A stretch of 64,000 nucleotides of DNA, taken from NCBI RefSeq assembly GCF_001428125.1, contig NZ_LMSM01000006.1, positions 732,270 through 796,269 on the forward strand, in the 5' to 3' direction. The notes beneath the pieces are model-generated. The model worked only from the letters and a program-made list of their open reading frames with translations, was not told where the DNA came from and made no database searches. This document shows, in pieces, positions 25,517 to 34,038 of the stretch. The stretch is from Nocardioides sp. Soil774. GTDB lineage: Bacteria > Actinomycetota > Actinomycetes > Propionibacteriales > Nocardioidaceae. Position 1 is the stretch's first letter; every line of letters starts with the position of its first letter. A program made the position numbers and the translations under genes.

Positions 25517-27442
25517 TCAGGACGTCCAGGCGTGCCAGAGGGCGGCGTACTCGCCGTCGAGGCCGAGCAGCTCGTCGTGGCTGCCGAGCTCGACGATGCG
25601 GCCGTCGATGACCACCGCGATGCGGTCGGCGTCGTGCGCGGTGTGGAGGCGGTGCGCGATGGCGACCACGGTGCGCCCCTCGAGGAGGTTGTTCATCGAC
25701 CCCTCGAGGGTCCGCGCGGTGCGCGGGTCGATGAGCGACGTCGCCTCGTCGAGCACGAGCGTGTGCGGGTCGGCGATGATCAGCCGCGCGAGGGCGACCT
25801 GCTGCGCCTGGGCGGGGGTGAGGGAGAAGCGCCCCGACCCGATGAGGGTGTCGAGCCCGTCGGGCAGGCGCTCGACCCAGGCGAGGGAGCCGACGGCGCG
25901 CAGCGCCTCGCGCACGTCGTCGTCGGTGGAGCCCTCGCGCGCGAGCATGATGTTGTCGCGCACCGAGCCGATGAAGACGTGGTGCTCCTGGGTCACCAGC
26001 GCCACCTCGGTGCGCAGCACCTCCAGCGGCAGGTCGACCAGCTCGACGCCGCCGACGCGCGCCGACCCCGTGCGCGGGCGGTTGATGCCGGAGAGCAGCC
26101 GGCCCAGCGTCGACTTGCCCGACCCGCTCGGGCCCACGATCGCCAGTCGCTCGCCCACGCCGAGGTGGAGGTCCACCCCGTGCAGCACGTCGTGGCCCTC
26201 GCGGTAGGCGAAGCGGAGGTCCGCAGCCGTCAGCTCGACTCCGTCGGGGAGCCGGTCGCCGGGCTCGCGGTCCGGCGGCACCTCGGCGATGCCGAGCAGG
26301 CGGCTGGTCGACGCGGCGCCGACCTGGAGCCGGTCCACCTCGCCGATGACGGCGTCGAGCGGCTCGCCCAGCGCGACGACGTAGAGCATCGCGGCGGTGA
26401 TCTGCCCGAGGTCGACCCAGCCGCGCGAGTAGCCGTAGGCGCCCACGACGAGGGTCACCACCTGCGGCACCTGGAAGGCGCCGTTGAGGGCGGTGAACAG
26501 CACGTTGCGCAGCGTCATGCCGTAGCGCTCGGCCTGCGCGGAGACCTCGATGTCGTCGCCGCCCGCGCGCACCCGTGCGCCGGACAGGCCGAGCGCCTCC
26601 ACGGTGCGGGCGCCCTCGACGGTCTCGGTCAGCGTGGTGTTGATGCGGGAGTACGTCGCTCCCTCGGTGATGTAGGCCTTGGGCGCGCGCCGCAGGTAGG
26701 TGCGCACCGCCGGGGCGCAGAGCGCGAACACGACCAGCGCCGGCACCGCCAGCACGACCGAGTTCAGCAGCATCGCCGCCACGGACAGCACGACCGTCAT
26801 CAGCGAGATCAGCAGCCGCGGCACGCCCCACTGCACCGAGCGGGCCATCGTGCCGACGTCGCGGGTCACGCGGGTGACCAGGTCGCCGGTGCTCGCTCCC
26901 TCGACCCGGCCGACCGGCAGCCTCAGGATCGTGCCCACGATGTACTCGCGGGCCGAGGCGAGCAGGTCCTGGCCGAAGTGGGTGGAGGTGCGCTGCGCGC
27001 CGAAGGTGAGGAGGGCCTGCAGCAGCACGACGCCGATCACGGTGAGCGCCAGGGCGTCGAGGCCCTCGACGCCCGCACCCTGCGACTGCACCCGGTTGAC
27101 CAGCGCCCCGAGCAGGCGCGGCACGACGAGCGCCGCGCCGGCGGCGAGCGCGTTGAGGGCGACCATCAGGGCGAAGGAGCCCTTGCGCCGGCGGACGAGG
27201 TCGCCGAAGAAGGCGAGCACCGCCCGGTTGCCCGACACCGGCCAGCCGCGCACGGGGTTGCGCGAGGCGGCGTAGACGTCCTCGGCACGCTGGCGGCGCA
27301 GCTCGTGGCGCTCCCACAGCGCGCGGTTGCGCTCGCGTGGTCCACCGTGGCGGAGCGGGCGCAGCGCGTCGGGGATCACCGGCGGGTCGGCGCTGCGGTC
27401 GCGCCAGGTCTCGGGCGAGGTCGCGAGCAGGTCGGTGGTCAC
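25517..27442 (-). CDS. ABC exporter subunit with intact Walker motifs and a degenerate signature
   Basis: A 641-residue transmembrane-plus-ATPase subunit of an ABC-B/DrrA-like exporter. The six-helix membrane domain is about residues 75-360. The ATPase has Walker A GPSGSGKST, Q-loop LVTQEHHVF, Walker B TLVLDEATSLID and the switch histidine AHRLHTAHDAD. In place of the usual LSGGQ there is FSLTPAQAQQVALAR. The start GTG 27442 overlaps the partner's stop (GTGA), so the two subunits are co-translated and very likely form a heterodimer. The degenerate signature would spoil one of the two ATP sites. Substrate unknown. Confidence 0.9.
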   Translation of the reverse strand: MTTDLLATSPETWRDRSADPPVIPDALRPLRHGGPRERNRALWERHELRRQRAEDVYAASRNPVRGWPVSGNRAVLAFFGDLVRRRKGSFALMVALNALAAGAALVVPRLLGALVNRVQSQGAGVEGLDALALTVIGVVLLQALLTFGAQRTSTHFGQDLLASAREYIVGTILRLPVGRVEGASTGDLVTRVTRDVGTMARSVQWGVPRLLISLMTVVLSVAAMLLNSVVLAVPALVVFALCAPAVRTYLRRAPKAYITEGATYSRINTTLTETVEGARTVEALGLSGARVRAGGDDIEVSAQAERYGMTLRNVLFTALNGAFQVPQVVTLVVGAYGYSRGWVDLGQITAAMLYVVALGEPLDAVIGEVDRLQVGAASTSRLLGIAEVPPDREPGDRLPDGVELTAADLRFAYREGHDVLHGVDLHLGVGERLAIVGPSGSGKSTLGRLLSGINRPRTGSARVGGVELVDLPLEVLRTEVALVTQEHHVFIGSVRDNIMLAREGSTDDDVREALRAVGSLAWVERLPDGLDTLIGSGRFSLTPAQAQQVALARLIIADPHTLVLDEATSLIDPRTARTLEGSMNNLLEGRTVVAIAHRLHTAHDADRIAVVIDGRIVELGSHDELLGLDGEYAALWHAWTS

Positions 27443-29322
27443 CGCACGGCCTCCTCGTCGTCGAGCGCGCGGGCGACCACGCGGCGGTAGTCGTCGTGGC
27501 CGGCCAGCAGGTCGGCGTGGCGGCCCTGGGCCACCACGGTGCCGTCGTGCAGCAGCACCACGTGGTCGGCGTGGTGCAGCCACAGCGGCGAGACGGTGGT
27601 GACGACGGTGGTGCGCCCCCGCCGGGTCTCAGCCACGCGGGCCGCGACCCGCGCCTCGGTGTGGGCGTCCACTGCCGACGTCGGCTCGACGAGCACGAGG
27701 ACCGGCGGGTCGGCCGCGAGCGCGCGGGCCAGCACGACGCGCTGGCGCTGGCCGCCGGACAGGCCGCGTCCGCGCTCGTCGAGCTGGCCCTGCCAGCCCT
27801 CGGGCAGCGCGTCGTAGACGTCCTCGGCGTTGGCGACCCGCAGCGCGTGCTCCGCCTGCTCGCGGGTGAGGCGACCGTGCGGGTCGACCGCGTCCTGCAG
27901 CGTCCCGGCGAAGAGCTGGCTCGCGGTGTCGCTGACCAGCACGGTGCGGCGTACGTCGTCGAGCGCGGCACGCGCCAGGTCGACACCGCCCAGGGTGACC
28001 CCCCAGTCGCGCCCGGCGCGCTCCTCGTCGAGGGCGGCGATGCGGGCCCGCTCGGCCGCGCGGGCGGCGCGGGCGCGGCGGGCGGCGCGACCCCGGGCCC
28101 CTTCGTCCTCGTCGGCCGGGACCGGCTCGGTGTCGGCCGGCAGGTAGCGCCCGAGGCGGTCGGCCAGGGCGGAGCTCTGCTCGGGCACCGCGCTCACCAC
28201 GACGGTGAGCAGGCCGGGCCGGACAGTGAGGCCGCTGGCCTCGTCGTGGAGGGCCGCGGTGCCGTCGAGGGCGACCGGCGCCGACGGGTCGTGCCACGGC
28301 GGGCGCTGCTCGAAGATCGCGATCGCCTTGCGGGCGCTCACGAGCGAGCGGGTGCCCTTCTGGACGAACTCGAAGAAGGTGCGGATCGGGCCGACCATGA
28401 ACAGGCCGTATCCCAGGAAGGTGATGAGCTCGCCGACGCTGAGCTCGCCCGACTGCACCTCACGGGTGCCGAGCCAGACCAGGCTGACCAGGAACAGGCC
28501 GGAGAAGAGCACCCCGACGGCCTCGACCGCCGCTTGCCAGATCCCGGCCGCGATCCCGGCCTCCTTGGCCGACTGCGACTGGCGGGCGTAGTTGGCGCCG
28601 AAGGTCTGCTCCCCGCCGATGCCGCGCAGGATGCGCAGCCCGGCCACGATGTCGGTGGCCAGCGAGGTGAGCTCGGAGGTGCGTGAGCGCTCGACCTGCT
28701 GGCGACGGTGCAGCGGTCGCAGCAGCGGCATCGCGGCGCCGACCAGCACCGGCGCGGCGACCAGCGTGAGCACGCCGAGCTGCCACGACATGGTGAGCAC
28801 GATGACGGCGACGGTGAGGTAGGAGACCAGCTGGCCGACGGTGCGCGCCACGATCTCGGTCAGCGCGCCGAACTCGTCGGAGTCGCTCGAGGCCACGCTC
28901 AGCACCTCGCCCGTCGGCGAGCGGCGCGGCAGCACGTGGCCCATCTGCGCGACCTTGCGGGTGACCATCTCGAGGGTGCCGTAGAGCCCGACCAGCCAGC
29001 TGCGCACCACGAGGGTGTGCGACACGACGCCGAAGACGCTGCCGACGACCACGACGCCGAGCAGCAGCACCGCCCACCCGACGAGCGCGGTCGTCGACCC
29101 GCCGACGATGCCCTGGTCGACGGCGCGGCCGAAGATCCAGGGCCCGAGCGTCATCGGCAGGAACCACAGGGCGTAGCACAGCGACGAGAGCGTGATCAGG
29201 GCCTTCTGCTGGCCCAGGACCCACCGCAGGAACGCCGCCGGCGACCGGGTGTCGGGGTCCGGCGTGGGTGCGTCGTCGGAGCCGGTGTAGAACGTCGCGA
29301 TCCGGGGTGGGTAGTCCTGCAT
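27439..29322 (-). CDS. ABC exporter subunit with degenerate Walker A, B and switch but intact signature
   Basis: A 627-residue membrane ATPase, the first gene of the exporter pair. After six helices (about residues 35-310), the expected Walker A is replaced by LLTVVVSAVPEQSSALADRL with no GKS/T. A long arginine/alanine-rich insert (GRAARRARAARAAERARI) follows. The Q-loop has become LVSDTASQLF, Walker B is VLVLVEPTSAVD (catalytic-region aspartate replaced by valine, codon GTC at 27688-27690) and the switch histidine is lost (VTTVSPLWLHHAD). The signature [16 protein letters not shown] is intact. ATG 29322 is preferred because a TACGCT box lies within the longer frame that starts at 29367. It pairs with the adjacent subunit. 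Confidence 0.88.
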   Translation of the reverse strand: MQDYPPRIATFYTGSDDAPTPDPDTRSPAAFLRWVLGQQKALITLSSLCYALWFLPMTLGPWIFGRAVDQGIVGGSTTALVGWAVLLLGVVVVGSVFGVVSHTLVVRSWLVGLYGTLEMVTRKVAQMGHVLPRRSPTGEVLSVASSDSDEFGALTEIVARTVGQLVSYLTVAVIVLTMSWQLGVLTLVAAPVLVGAAMPLLRPLHRRQQVERSRTSELTSLATDIVAGLRILRGIGGEQTFGANYARQSQSAKEAGIAAGIWQAAVEAVGVLFSGLFLVSLVWLGTREVQSGELSVGELITFLGYGLFMVGPIRTFFEFVQKGTRSLVSARKAIAIFEQRPPWHDPSAPVALDGTAALHDEASGLTVRPGLLTVVVSAVPEQSSALADRLGRYLPADTEPVPADEDEGARGRAARRARAARAAERARIAALDEERAGRDWGVTLGGVDLARAALDDVRRTVLVSDTASQLFAGTLQDAVDPHGRLTREQAEHALRVANAEDVYDALPEGWQGQLDERGRGLSGGQRQRVVLARALAADPPVLVLVEPTSAVDAHTEARVAARVAETRRGRTTVVTTVSPLWLHHADHVVLLHDGTVVAQGRHADLLAGHDDYRRVVARALDDEEAVR

Positions 29323-29332
29323 GACGTCGCCG

Positions 29333-29338
29333 AGCGTA
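29333..29338 (-). promoter_or_regulatory. -10 box of the exporter operon
   Basis: TACGCT on the minus strand, ten bases before ATG 29322; the leader would be only a few bases. It lies inside the alternative upstream reading frame. Confidence 0.4.
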
Positions 29339-29389
29339 TGCGTGCGGGGCGCCCGGGCACGAACCATTAACGACCCCGGGCGCAGCGCC

Positions 29390-30484
29390 TCAGGCGGCGC
29401 CGTGGGCCGGGTAGTCGGTGTAGCCCTCGGCGTCGCCGCCGTAGAACGACTCCGGGCGCTGGGGGTTGAGCGGCAGGTCCTCGGCGAGCCGGCGCGGCAG
29501 GTCGGGGTTGGCGATGAAGGCGCGTCCGAAGGCGGCGGCGTCGATCAGGCCGGCGTCGAGCAGCCGCTCGGCCTTGGCACGGTCGTAGGCCCCGGCGCCG
29601 ACGATGGGGCCGGGGTGGGCCTCGCGCAGTGCGCGGCGGTAGTCGTCGTCGAGCTCGGGACCACCGGCCCAGTCGGGCTCGGAGAGGTGCAGGAACGCCA
29701 GGTCGCGGCGGCCGAGCTCGCGCGCGACGTGGATCCCGGCCTCCGCGCCCTCGGGGTCCGAGGTGCCGTTGAACGACCCGATGGGGGAGATCCGGATCGC
29801 GACCCGGTCCGACGACCAGGCGTCGACGACGGCGTCGACGACCTCGAGCATCGGCCGGGCCCGGTTGGCCAGCGTGCCGCCGTACGAGTCGGTGCGCAGG
29901 TTGCTGTCGGCGGCGAGGAACTGGTGGAGCAGGTAGCCGTGCGCGCCGTGGATCTCGACGAGGTCGAAGCCCGCCTCCCGGGCGTTGACGGTGGCGCGCC
30001 GGTAGTCCTCGACGACCCGGGGGATCTCGTCGAGTCCCAGCGCGCGCGGGACCGGGCAGCTCACCCGGGTCGGACGGCCGTCCTCGCCGCGCACCGTCGT
30101 GCGGTTGCGGTAGGGGCCGGCGCTCGCCGAGACCGGCAGCGCGCCGTCGTGGAAGGACTCGTGGGAGACCCGGCCGACGTGCCACAGCTGCGCGGCGATG
30201 AGGCCTCCCGCGGCGTGCACCGCGTCGGTGACCCGGCGCCAGCCGGCGACCTGCTCGGCGGAGTGGATGCCGGGGGTGTCCATGTAGCCCTTGCCCTCCG
30301 GGCTGACCTGCGTGCCCTCGGAGACGATCAGCCCGGCGCTCGCGCGCTGCACGTAGTAGTCCGTCATCAGGTCGTTGGGCACGTCGCCGGGCGCGGTCGC
30401 GCGCATCCGGGTCAGGGGCGCCATCAGCACCCGGTTGCCGGTCCGGACGGCGCCGAGGGTCAGGGGTTCGAAGAGGGAGGGCAC
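29390..30484 (-). CDS. Old Yellow Enzyme-family alkene reductase
   Basis: A 364-residue FMN-dependent oxidoreductase of the Old Yellow Enzyme/NADH:flavin oxidoreductase family, which reduces activated C=C bonds. Seen are PLTLGAVRTGNRVLMAPLTRMRA, AAQLWHVGRVSH, the catalytic H-x-x-H of DLVEIHGAHGYLLHQFLAADSNLRTDSYGG (class I type, as in pentaerythritol tetranitrate reductase), RISPIGSFNG and AAAFGRAFIANPDLPRRL. The GTG at 30484 gives the normal family length; a longer open frame continues upstream. It is divergent from the pirin gene, 72 bp away. Confidence 0.9.
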   Translation of the reverse strand: MPSLFEPLTLGAVRTGNRVLMAPLTRMRATAPGDVPNDLMTDYYVQRASAGLIVSEGTQVSPEGKGYMDTPGIHSAEQVAGWRRVTDAVHAAGGLIAAQLWHVGRVSHESFHDGALPVSASAGPYRNRTTVRGEDGRPTRVSCPVPRALGLDEIPRVVEDYRRATVNAREAGFDLVEIHGAHGYLLHQFLAADSNLRTDSYGGTLANRARPMLEVVDAVVDAWSSDRVAIRISPIGSFNGTSDPEGAEAGIHVARELGRRDLAFLHLSEPDWAGGPELDDDYRRALREAHPGPIVGAGAYDRAKAERLLDAGLIDAAAFGRAFIANPDLPRRLAEDLPLNPQRPESFYGGDAEGYTDYPAHGAA

Positions 30485-30542
30485 CCAGCCCCCAACCGAG
30501 GTCCGCTGGTGGCTATTCCGCACGCTGCACCACCCCTGCGGG

Positions 30543-30548
30543 TAGCGT
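30543..30548 (+). promoter_or_regulatory. -10 box of the pirin operon
   Basis: TAGCGT eight bases before ATG 30557, so the leader would be only one or two bases long. Confidence 0.4.
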
Positions 30549-30556
30549 GGCGCACG

Positions 30557-31495
30557 ATGACGCACGTCGAGGTGATGACCCCGCGCGAGGTCCCGCTGGG
30601 CGGTCCCCGGGCCATGCGCGTACGCCGCACGCTCCCGCAGCGGCACCGCTCCCTCATCGGGGCCTGGTGCTTCGTCGACCACTACGGTCCCGACGACGTC
30701 GACGAGACAGGCGGCATGGTGCTGCCCGCCCACCCGCACACCGGCCTGCAGACCGCGAGCTGGCTCTTCGACGGGGCGCTCGAGCACCGCGACTCCGTCG
30801 GCAGCCGCGCCACCGTCCGGCCCGGAGAGCTCAACCTGATGACCGCCGGCCGCGGGATCAGCCACACGGAGGTCTCCACCCCCGGCACCACGGTGCTCCA
30901 CGGCGCCCAGCTGTGGATCGCGCTGCCCGACGCGACCCGCCACTGCGACCCGGGCTTCGAGCACTTCGCTCCCGACCCCGTGCGCGGACCCGGCTGGGAG
31001 GCGCGGGTCTTCATCGGCTCGCTGCTCGGCGCGAGCTCGCCGGTGACCACCCACACCCCGCTGCTGGGCGCCGAGGTCATGATCGCGACCGGCAAGACCG
31101 TCGACATCGACGTCGACGAGACCTTCGAGCACGGCGTGCTCCTCGACGTCGGCCTGGTCGAGGTCGACGGCACCGAGCTCAAGCCGAGCGACCTGGCCCA
31201 CCTCGCGCCCGGCGCCTCCACGATCTCGATCACCGCCCACGAGGAGGCCCGACTCCTCCTCCTCGGCGGCGAGCCCTTCGGCGAGCCCATCGTGATGTGG
31301 TGGAACTTCATCGGACGCACCCACGAGGAGATCGTCGGCTTCCGCGAGGAGTGGCAGGCCCAGATCACGACCGACGGTGACGTCGTGGACGACGGCAGGA
31401 CGGTCGCCGACGGCAGGTTCGGCGTGGTCGACCTCGACATGGCACCGATCCCCGCCCCCGTGCTGCCCCACGTGCGCCTCAAGCTCCGGCACTGA
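30557..31495 (+). CDS. Pirin-family protein
   Basis: A 312-residue bicupin. The metal-binding residues are visible in LPAHPHTGLQTASWLFDGALEHRDS (HxH) and LNLMTAGRGISHTEVS (histidine and glutamate). The second cupin ends with LLLLGGEPFGEPIVMWWNFIGRTHEEIVGFREEWQAQ. Pirins act as quercetinase-like dioxygenases or as redox-sensing regulators; this one cannot be assigned further. Five bases separate it from the tag gene, so they probably share a transcript. Confidence 0.9.
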   Translation: MTHVEVMTPREVPLGGPRAMRVRRTLPQRHRSLIGAWCFVDHYGPDDVDETGGMVLPAHPHTGLQTASWLFDGALEHRDSVGSRATVRPGELNLMTAGRGISHTEVSTPGTTVLHGAQLWIALPDATRHCDPGFEHFAPDPVRGPGWEARVFIGSLLGASSPVTTHTPLLGAEVMIATGKTVDIDVDETFEHGVLLDVGLVEVDGTELKPSDLAHLAPGASTISITAHEEARLLLLGGEPFGEPIVMWWNFIGRTHEEIVGFREEWQAQITTDGDVVDDGRTVADGRFGVVDLDMAPIPAPVLPHVRLKLRH

Positions 31496-31500
31496 CGCCC

Positions 31501-32085
31501 GTGGGAGCACCAGCCGTGGTCGGCGTCGACGGTCTCGCGCGCTGCCCGTGGGGCGCGGGCGACCCGGTCAACCTGGCCTACCACGACACCGAGTGGGGGA
31601 TGCGGGTCTCCGGCGAGGCCGCCCACCTCGAGCGGCTCACCCTCGAGGCCTTCCAGTCCGGACTGTCCTGGCTGACGATCCTCAACAAGCGTGAGGCCTT
31701 CCGCACCGCCTTCGCCGGCTTCGACGCCGACGCTGTCGCGTCCTTCGACGAGCGCGACGTGGAGCGGCTGATGGCCGACACCGGCATCGTGCGCAACCGC
31801 CGCAAGGTCGACGCCGCGATCACCAACGCCCGGGCCACCGTCGCCCTGCGCGACAGCGGCGGCCTCGAGGCGTTCATCTGGTCGTTCCGTCCCGATCCCG
31901 GACCTGCGCCGCGCACCACCGCCGAGGTGCCCACGACGTCGCCGGAGTCGCTGGCGCTGTCCCAGGCCCTCAAGCGGGCCGGGTTCGCCCACGTGGGCCC
32001 GACCACGATGTACGCCCTGATGGAGGCCATCGGACTCGTCGACGACCATCTCGAGGGGTGTCACCGGCGGGGTCGCGCTGGCTAA
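31501..32085 (+). CDS. tag: DNA-3-methyladenine glycosylase I
   Basis: A 194-residue base-excision repair enzyme that removes N3-methyladenine from DNA. The zinc site of Tag is complete: Cys in GLARCPWG, His in AYHDTEWG, and the His and Cys of DDHLEGCHRR. The helix-hairpin-helix fold shows in LEAFQSGLSWLTILNKREAFRTAF and DTGIVRNRRKVDAAITNA. GTG 31501 follows pirin by five bases. The C terminus is slightly short, ending 15 residues after the zinc site. Confidence 0.93.
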   Translation: MGAPAVVGVDGLARCPWGAGDPVNLAYHDTEWGMRVSGEAAHLERLTLEAFQSGLSWLTILNKREAFRTAFAGFDADAVASFDERDVERLMADTGIVRNRRKVDAAITNARATVALRDSGGLEAFIWSFRPDPGPAPRTTAEVPTTSPESLALSQALKRAGFAHVGPTTMYALMEAIGLVDDHLEGCHRRGRAG

Positions 32086-32088
32086 CCT
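32083..32088 (+). promoter_or_regulatory. -10 box of the amidase gene
   Basis: TAACCT, which overlaps the tag stop codon, then six bases and ATG 32095. This again suggests a leaderless start. Confidence 0.5.
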
Positions 32089-32094
32089 CGCCCC

Positions 32095-33513
32095 ATGACG
32101 CGCGTGCACGCCTTCTCCGCCGACGACGCCCTCGCCGACCTCGACGCGACCGGACTGGTCGAGGCCCTCCGGGCCGGCCGGGTCTCGGTGCCGGAGGTCG
32201 TCGAGGCGGCCATCTCCCGCACCGAGCAGGTCGACGCCGAGCTCGGCGCGGTGGCGTACGCCGCCTTCGACCGGGCGCGGCAGGAGGCCAGGCACCCGCG
32301 CGGGGGCTGGTTCGCGGGCGTGCCGACCTTCGTCAAGGACAACGTCGACGTGGCCGGGATGCCCACCCAGCACGGCACCGACGCCTTCACGGCCCGGCCG
32401 GCGACGGCCGACGGCGACTTCGCGCGGATGTACCTCGCGACCGGGCTCATCCCGCTCGGCAAGACCCAGCTCTCGGAGTTCGGGTTCTCCGGCGCGGCTG
32501 ACCACGTGCGCCTCGGGCCGGTGCGGTCCCCGTGGAGCACCGACCACTACGCCGGCGCCTCGTCGGCCGGCTCCGCGGCGCTCGTCGCGGCCGGGGCGGT
32601 GCCGATCGCCCACGCCAACGACGGCGGCGGCTCGATCCGCATCCCCGCGGCCGTCAACGGGCTGGTGGGCCTCAAGCCCACCCGCGGGCGCCTGGCGCAG
32701 GACCGGATGATGCGCGAGATGCCGGTGCGGATCGTCTCCGACGGCGTCCTGACGCGCAGCGTGCGCGACACCGCCGCGTTCTACCGCGAGGCCGAGAAGG
32801 TCTGGCGCAACCCGCTGCTCGCGCCCGTCGGCGACGTCACCCGCCCGAGCCGGGCCCGGCTGCGGATCGGCGTCGTGACGCAGGGCATCGGCCGCGACTG
32901 CAGCCCCGAGGTGCGCGCGCTGACGCTGCGCACCGCCGCCCTGCTGGAGTCGCTGGGCCACCACGTCGAGGAGATCGACAACCCGGTGCCCGACAGCTTC
33001 CCCGACCACTTCGTCCGCTTCTGGTCGATGCTCGCACTGGCGATCTCGCGCCGCGGCCGCAAGGACTTCGGCGAGTCGTGGGACCCCTCACGCCTCGACA
33101 ACCTCACCCTCGGCCTGGCCCGCCACGCCGCGCGCAACCTGCACCTGCAGCCCTTCTCGATCGCGGTGCTGCACGCCTCGCGCCGGCTCGCGGCGCGCCA
33201 CCGGGCGTCGTACGACGTCACCCTCACGCCCACCCTGGCCACCGAGACGCCCCGGGTCGGGCACCTGCGTCCCGACCAGGACTACGACGAGATCATGTCG
33301 CGGCTGATGGACTGGGTGGCCTTCACACCGCTGCAGAACGCGACCGGTGAGCCGGCCATCTCGCTGCCCCTCGCCACCACGTCGAGCGGCCTCCCGCAGG
33401 GCATGATGCTGGGCGCCGGAGCCGGCCGCGAGGCCCGTCTCCTGGGCCTGGCCTACGAGCTCGAGGAAGCCGTCGGATGGCCGCTGATCCACGCCGGTCC
33501 GAGCGCCGCGTGA
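32095..33513 (+). CDS. Amidase signature-family enzyme
   Basis: A 472-residue amidase. The Ser-cisSer-Lys triad is complete: Lys81 in FVKDNVDVAG, Ser156 in YAGASSAGS and Ser180 in NDGGGSIRIPAAVNGLVGLKPTRGR; the 24-residue spacing between the two serines is normal. The closing EPAISLPLATTSSGLPQGMMLGAGAGREARLLGLAYELE segment is typical. It hydrolyses a carboxamide, but the substrate is unknown and there is no GatA/GatC context. ATG 32095 lies six bases after a TAACCT box. Confidence 0.9.
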   Translation: MTRVHAFSADDALADLDATGLVEALRAGRVSVPEVVEAAISRTEQVDAELGAVAYAAFDRARQEARHPRGGWFAGVPTFVKDNVDVAGMPTQHGTDAFTARPATADGDFARMYLATGLIPLGKTQLSEFGFSGAADHVRLGPVRSPWSTDHYAGASSAGSAALVAAGAVPIAHANDGGGSIRIPAAVNGLVGLKPTRGRLAQDRMMREMPVRIVSDGVLTRSVRDTAAFYREAEKVWRNPLLAPVGDVTRPSRARLRIGVVTQGIGRDCSPEVRALTLRTAALLESLGHHVEEIDNPVPDSFPDHFVRFWSMLALAISRRGRKDFGESWDPSRLDNLTLGLARHAARNLHLQPFSIAVLHASRRLAARHRASYDVTLTPTLATETPRVGHLRPDQDYDEIMSRLMDWVAFTPLQNATGEPAISLPLATTSSGLPQGMMLGAGAGREARLLGLAYELEEAVGWPLIHAGPSAA

Positions 33514-33519
33514 CCCGAT

Positions 33520-33548
33520 TTCTCATCGTGGCGGGGCGTGTGTATCGT
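33520..33548 (+). promoter_or_regulatory. Promoter of tRNA-Thr, tRNA-Met and rpmG
   Basis: TTCTCA (33520-33525), a 17-base spacer and TATCGT (33543-33548). The predicted start is about five bases before tRNA-Thr. The -35 match is weak. Confidence 0.45.
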
Positions 33549-33559
33549 TCTCCGTCGTT

Positions 33560-33632
33560 GCCCCTTTAGCTCAGTCGGCAGAGCGTCTCCATGGTAAGGA
33601 GAAGGTCTACGGTTCGATTCCGTAAAGGGGCT
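33560..33632 (+). tRNA. tRNA-Thr (GGT)
   Basis: The acceptor arm GCCCCTT pairs with AAGGGGC, with discriminator T33632. The anticodon stem is TCTCC/GGAGA and the anticodon GGT lies at 33593-33595. The T-arm is TACGG-TTCGATT-CCGTA. CCA is not encoded. Confidence 0.97.
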
Positions 33633-33670
33633 CTGGGTCGGACCTCCCTCACGGGCTGTCCGTCCTCCGC

Positions 33671-33747
33671 GGCGGGGTAGCTCAGGTGGTTAGAGCACAC
33701 GGCTCATAATCGTGGTGTCGCGGGTTCGAGTCCCGCCCCCGCTACCA
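33671..33747 (+). tRNA. Elongator tRNA-Met (CAT), CCA encoded
   Basis: The acceptor GGCGGGG pairs with CCCCGCT (one G-T pair at the end), followed by discriminator A and an encoded CCA at 33745-33747. The anticodon stem is CACGG/TCGTG with CAT at 33705-33707. The paired 1-72 position argues for an elongator rather than an initiator tRNA. It lies 38 bp after tRNA-Thr. Confidence 0.95.
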
Positions 33748-33797
33748 CCAGTCCAGCAGCTCCACCCCGCACCACCCGCCAACGCAAAGGTTCTCCC

Positions 33798-33968
33798 ATG
33801 GCCAGCAAGTCTTCTGACGTTCGCCCCAAGATCACGCTCGCGTGCACCGAGTGCAAGGAGCGCAACTACATCACGAAGAAGAACCGTCGCAACGACCCCG
33901 ACCGCATCGAGCTGAAGAAGTTCTGCCCGCGTTGCCGCGCGCACACGGCTCACCGCGAGACCCGCTGA
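33798..33968 (+). CDS. rpmG: 50S ribosomal protein L33, zinc-binding form
   Basis: A 56-residue L33 protein of the large subunit. [31 protein letters not shown], then [18 protein letters not shown], supplies two CxxC pairs, the zinc (C+) form. ATG 33798 lies just after AAAGGTTCTCCC. It is co-located with two tRNA genes and followed by a strong terminator, separating it from hadA. Confidence 0.96.
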   Translation: MASKSSDVRPKITLACTECKERNYITKKNRRNDPDRIELKKFCPRCRAHTAHRETR

Positions 33969-33988
33969 CGCTTCTTCCTCTCCACCAC

Positions 33989-34016
33989 CGACCCGTCCGA
34001 GTCATCGGACGGGTCG
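33989..34016 (+). terminator. Terminator of the tRNA-rpmG unit
   Basis: CGACCCGTCCGA and TCGGACGGGTCG form a perfect 12-pair stem with a GTCA loop, 20 bp after rpmG, followed by TCGTGTGTTCT. Confidence 0.8.
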
Positions 34017-34026
34017 TCGTGTGTTC

Positions 34027-34032
34027 TAGGGT
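34027..34032 (+). promoter_or_regulatory. -10 box of hadA
   Basis: TAGGGT followed by six bases and ATG 34039. This starts the hadA-hadB-murB unit independently of rpmG. Confidence 0.5.
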
Positions 34033-34038
34033 CGTGAC

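Noticed and set aside
23298..27986. A 1562-codon minus-strand open frame
   Set aside because: It crosses zwf, the GH15 gene and both exporter genes in the wrong frame; its composition is Arg/Ala/Pro/Gly-rich.
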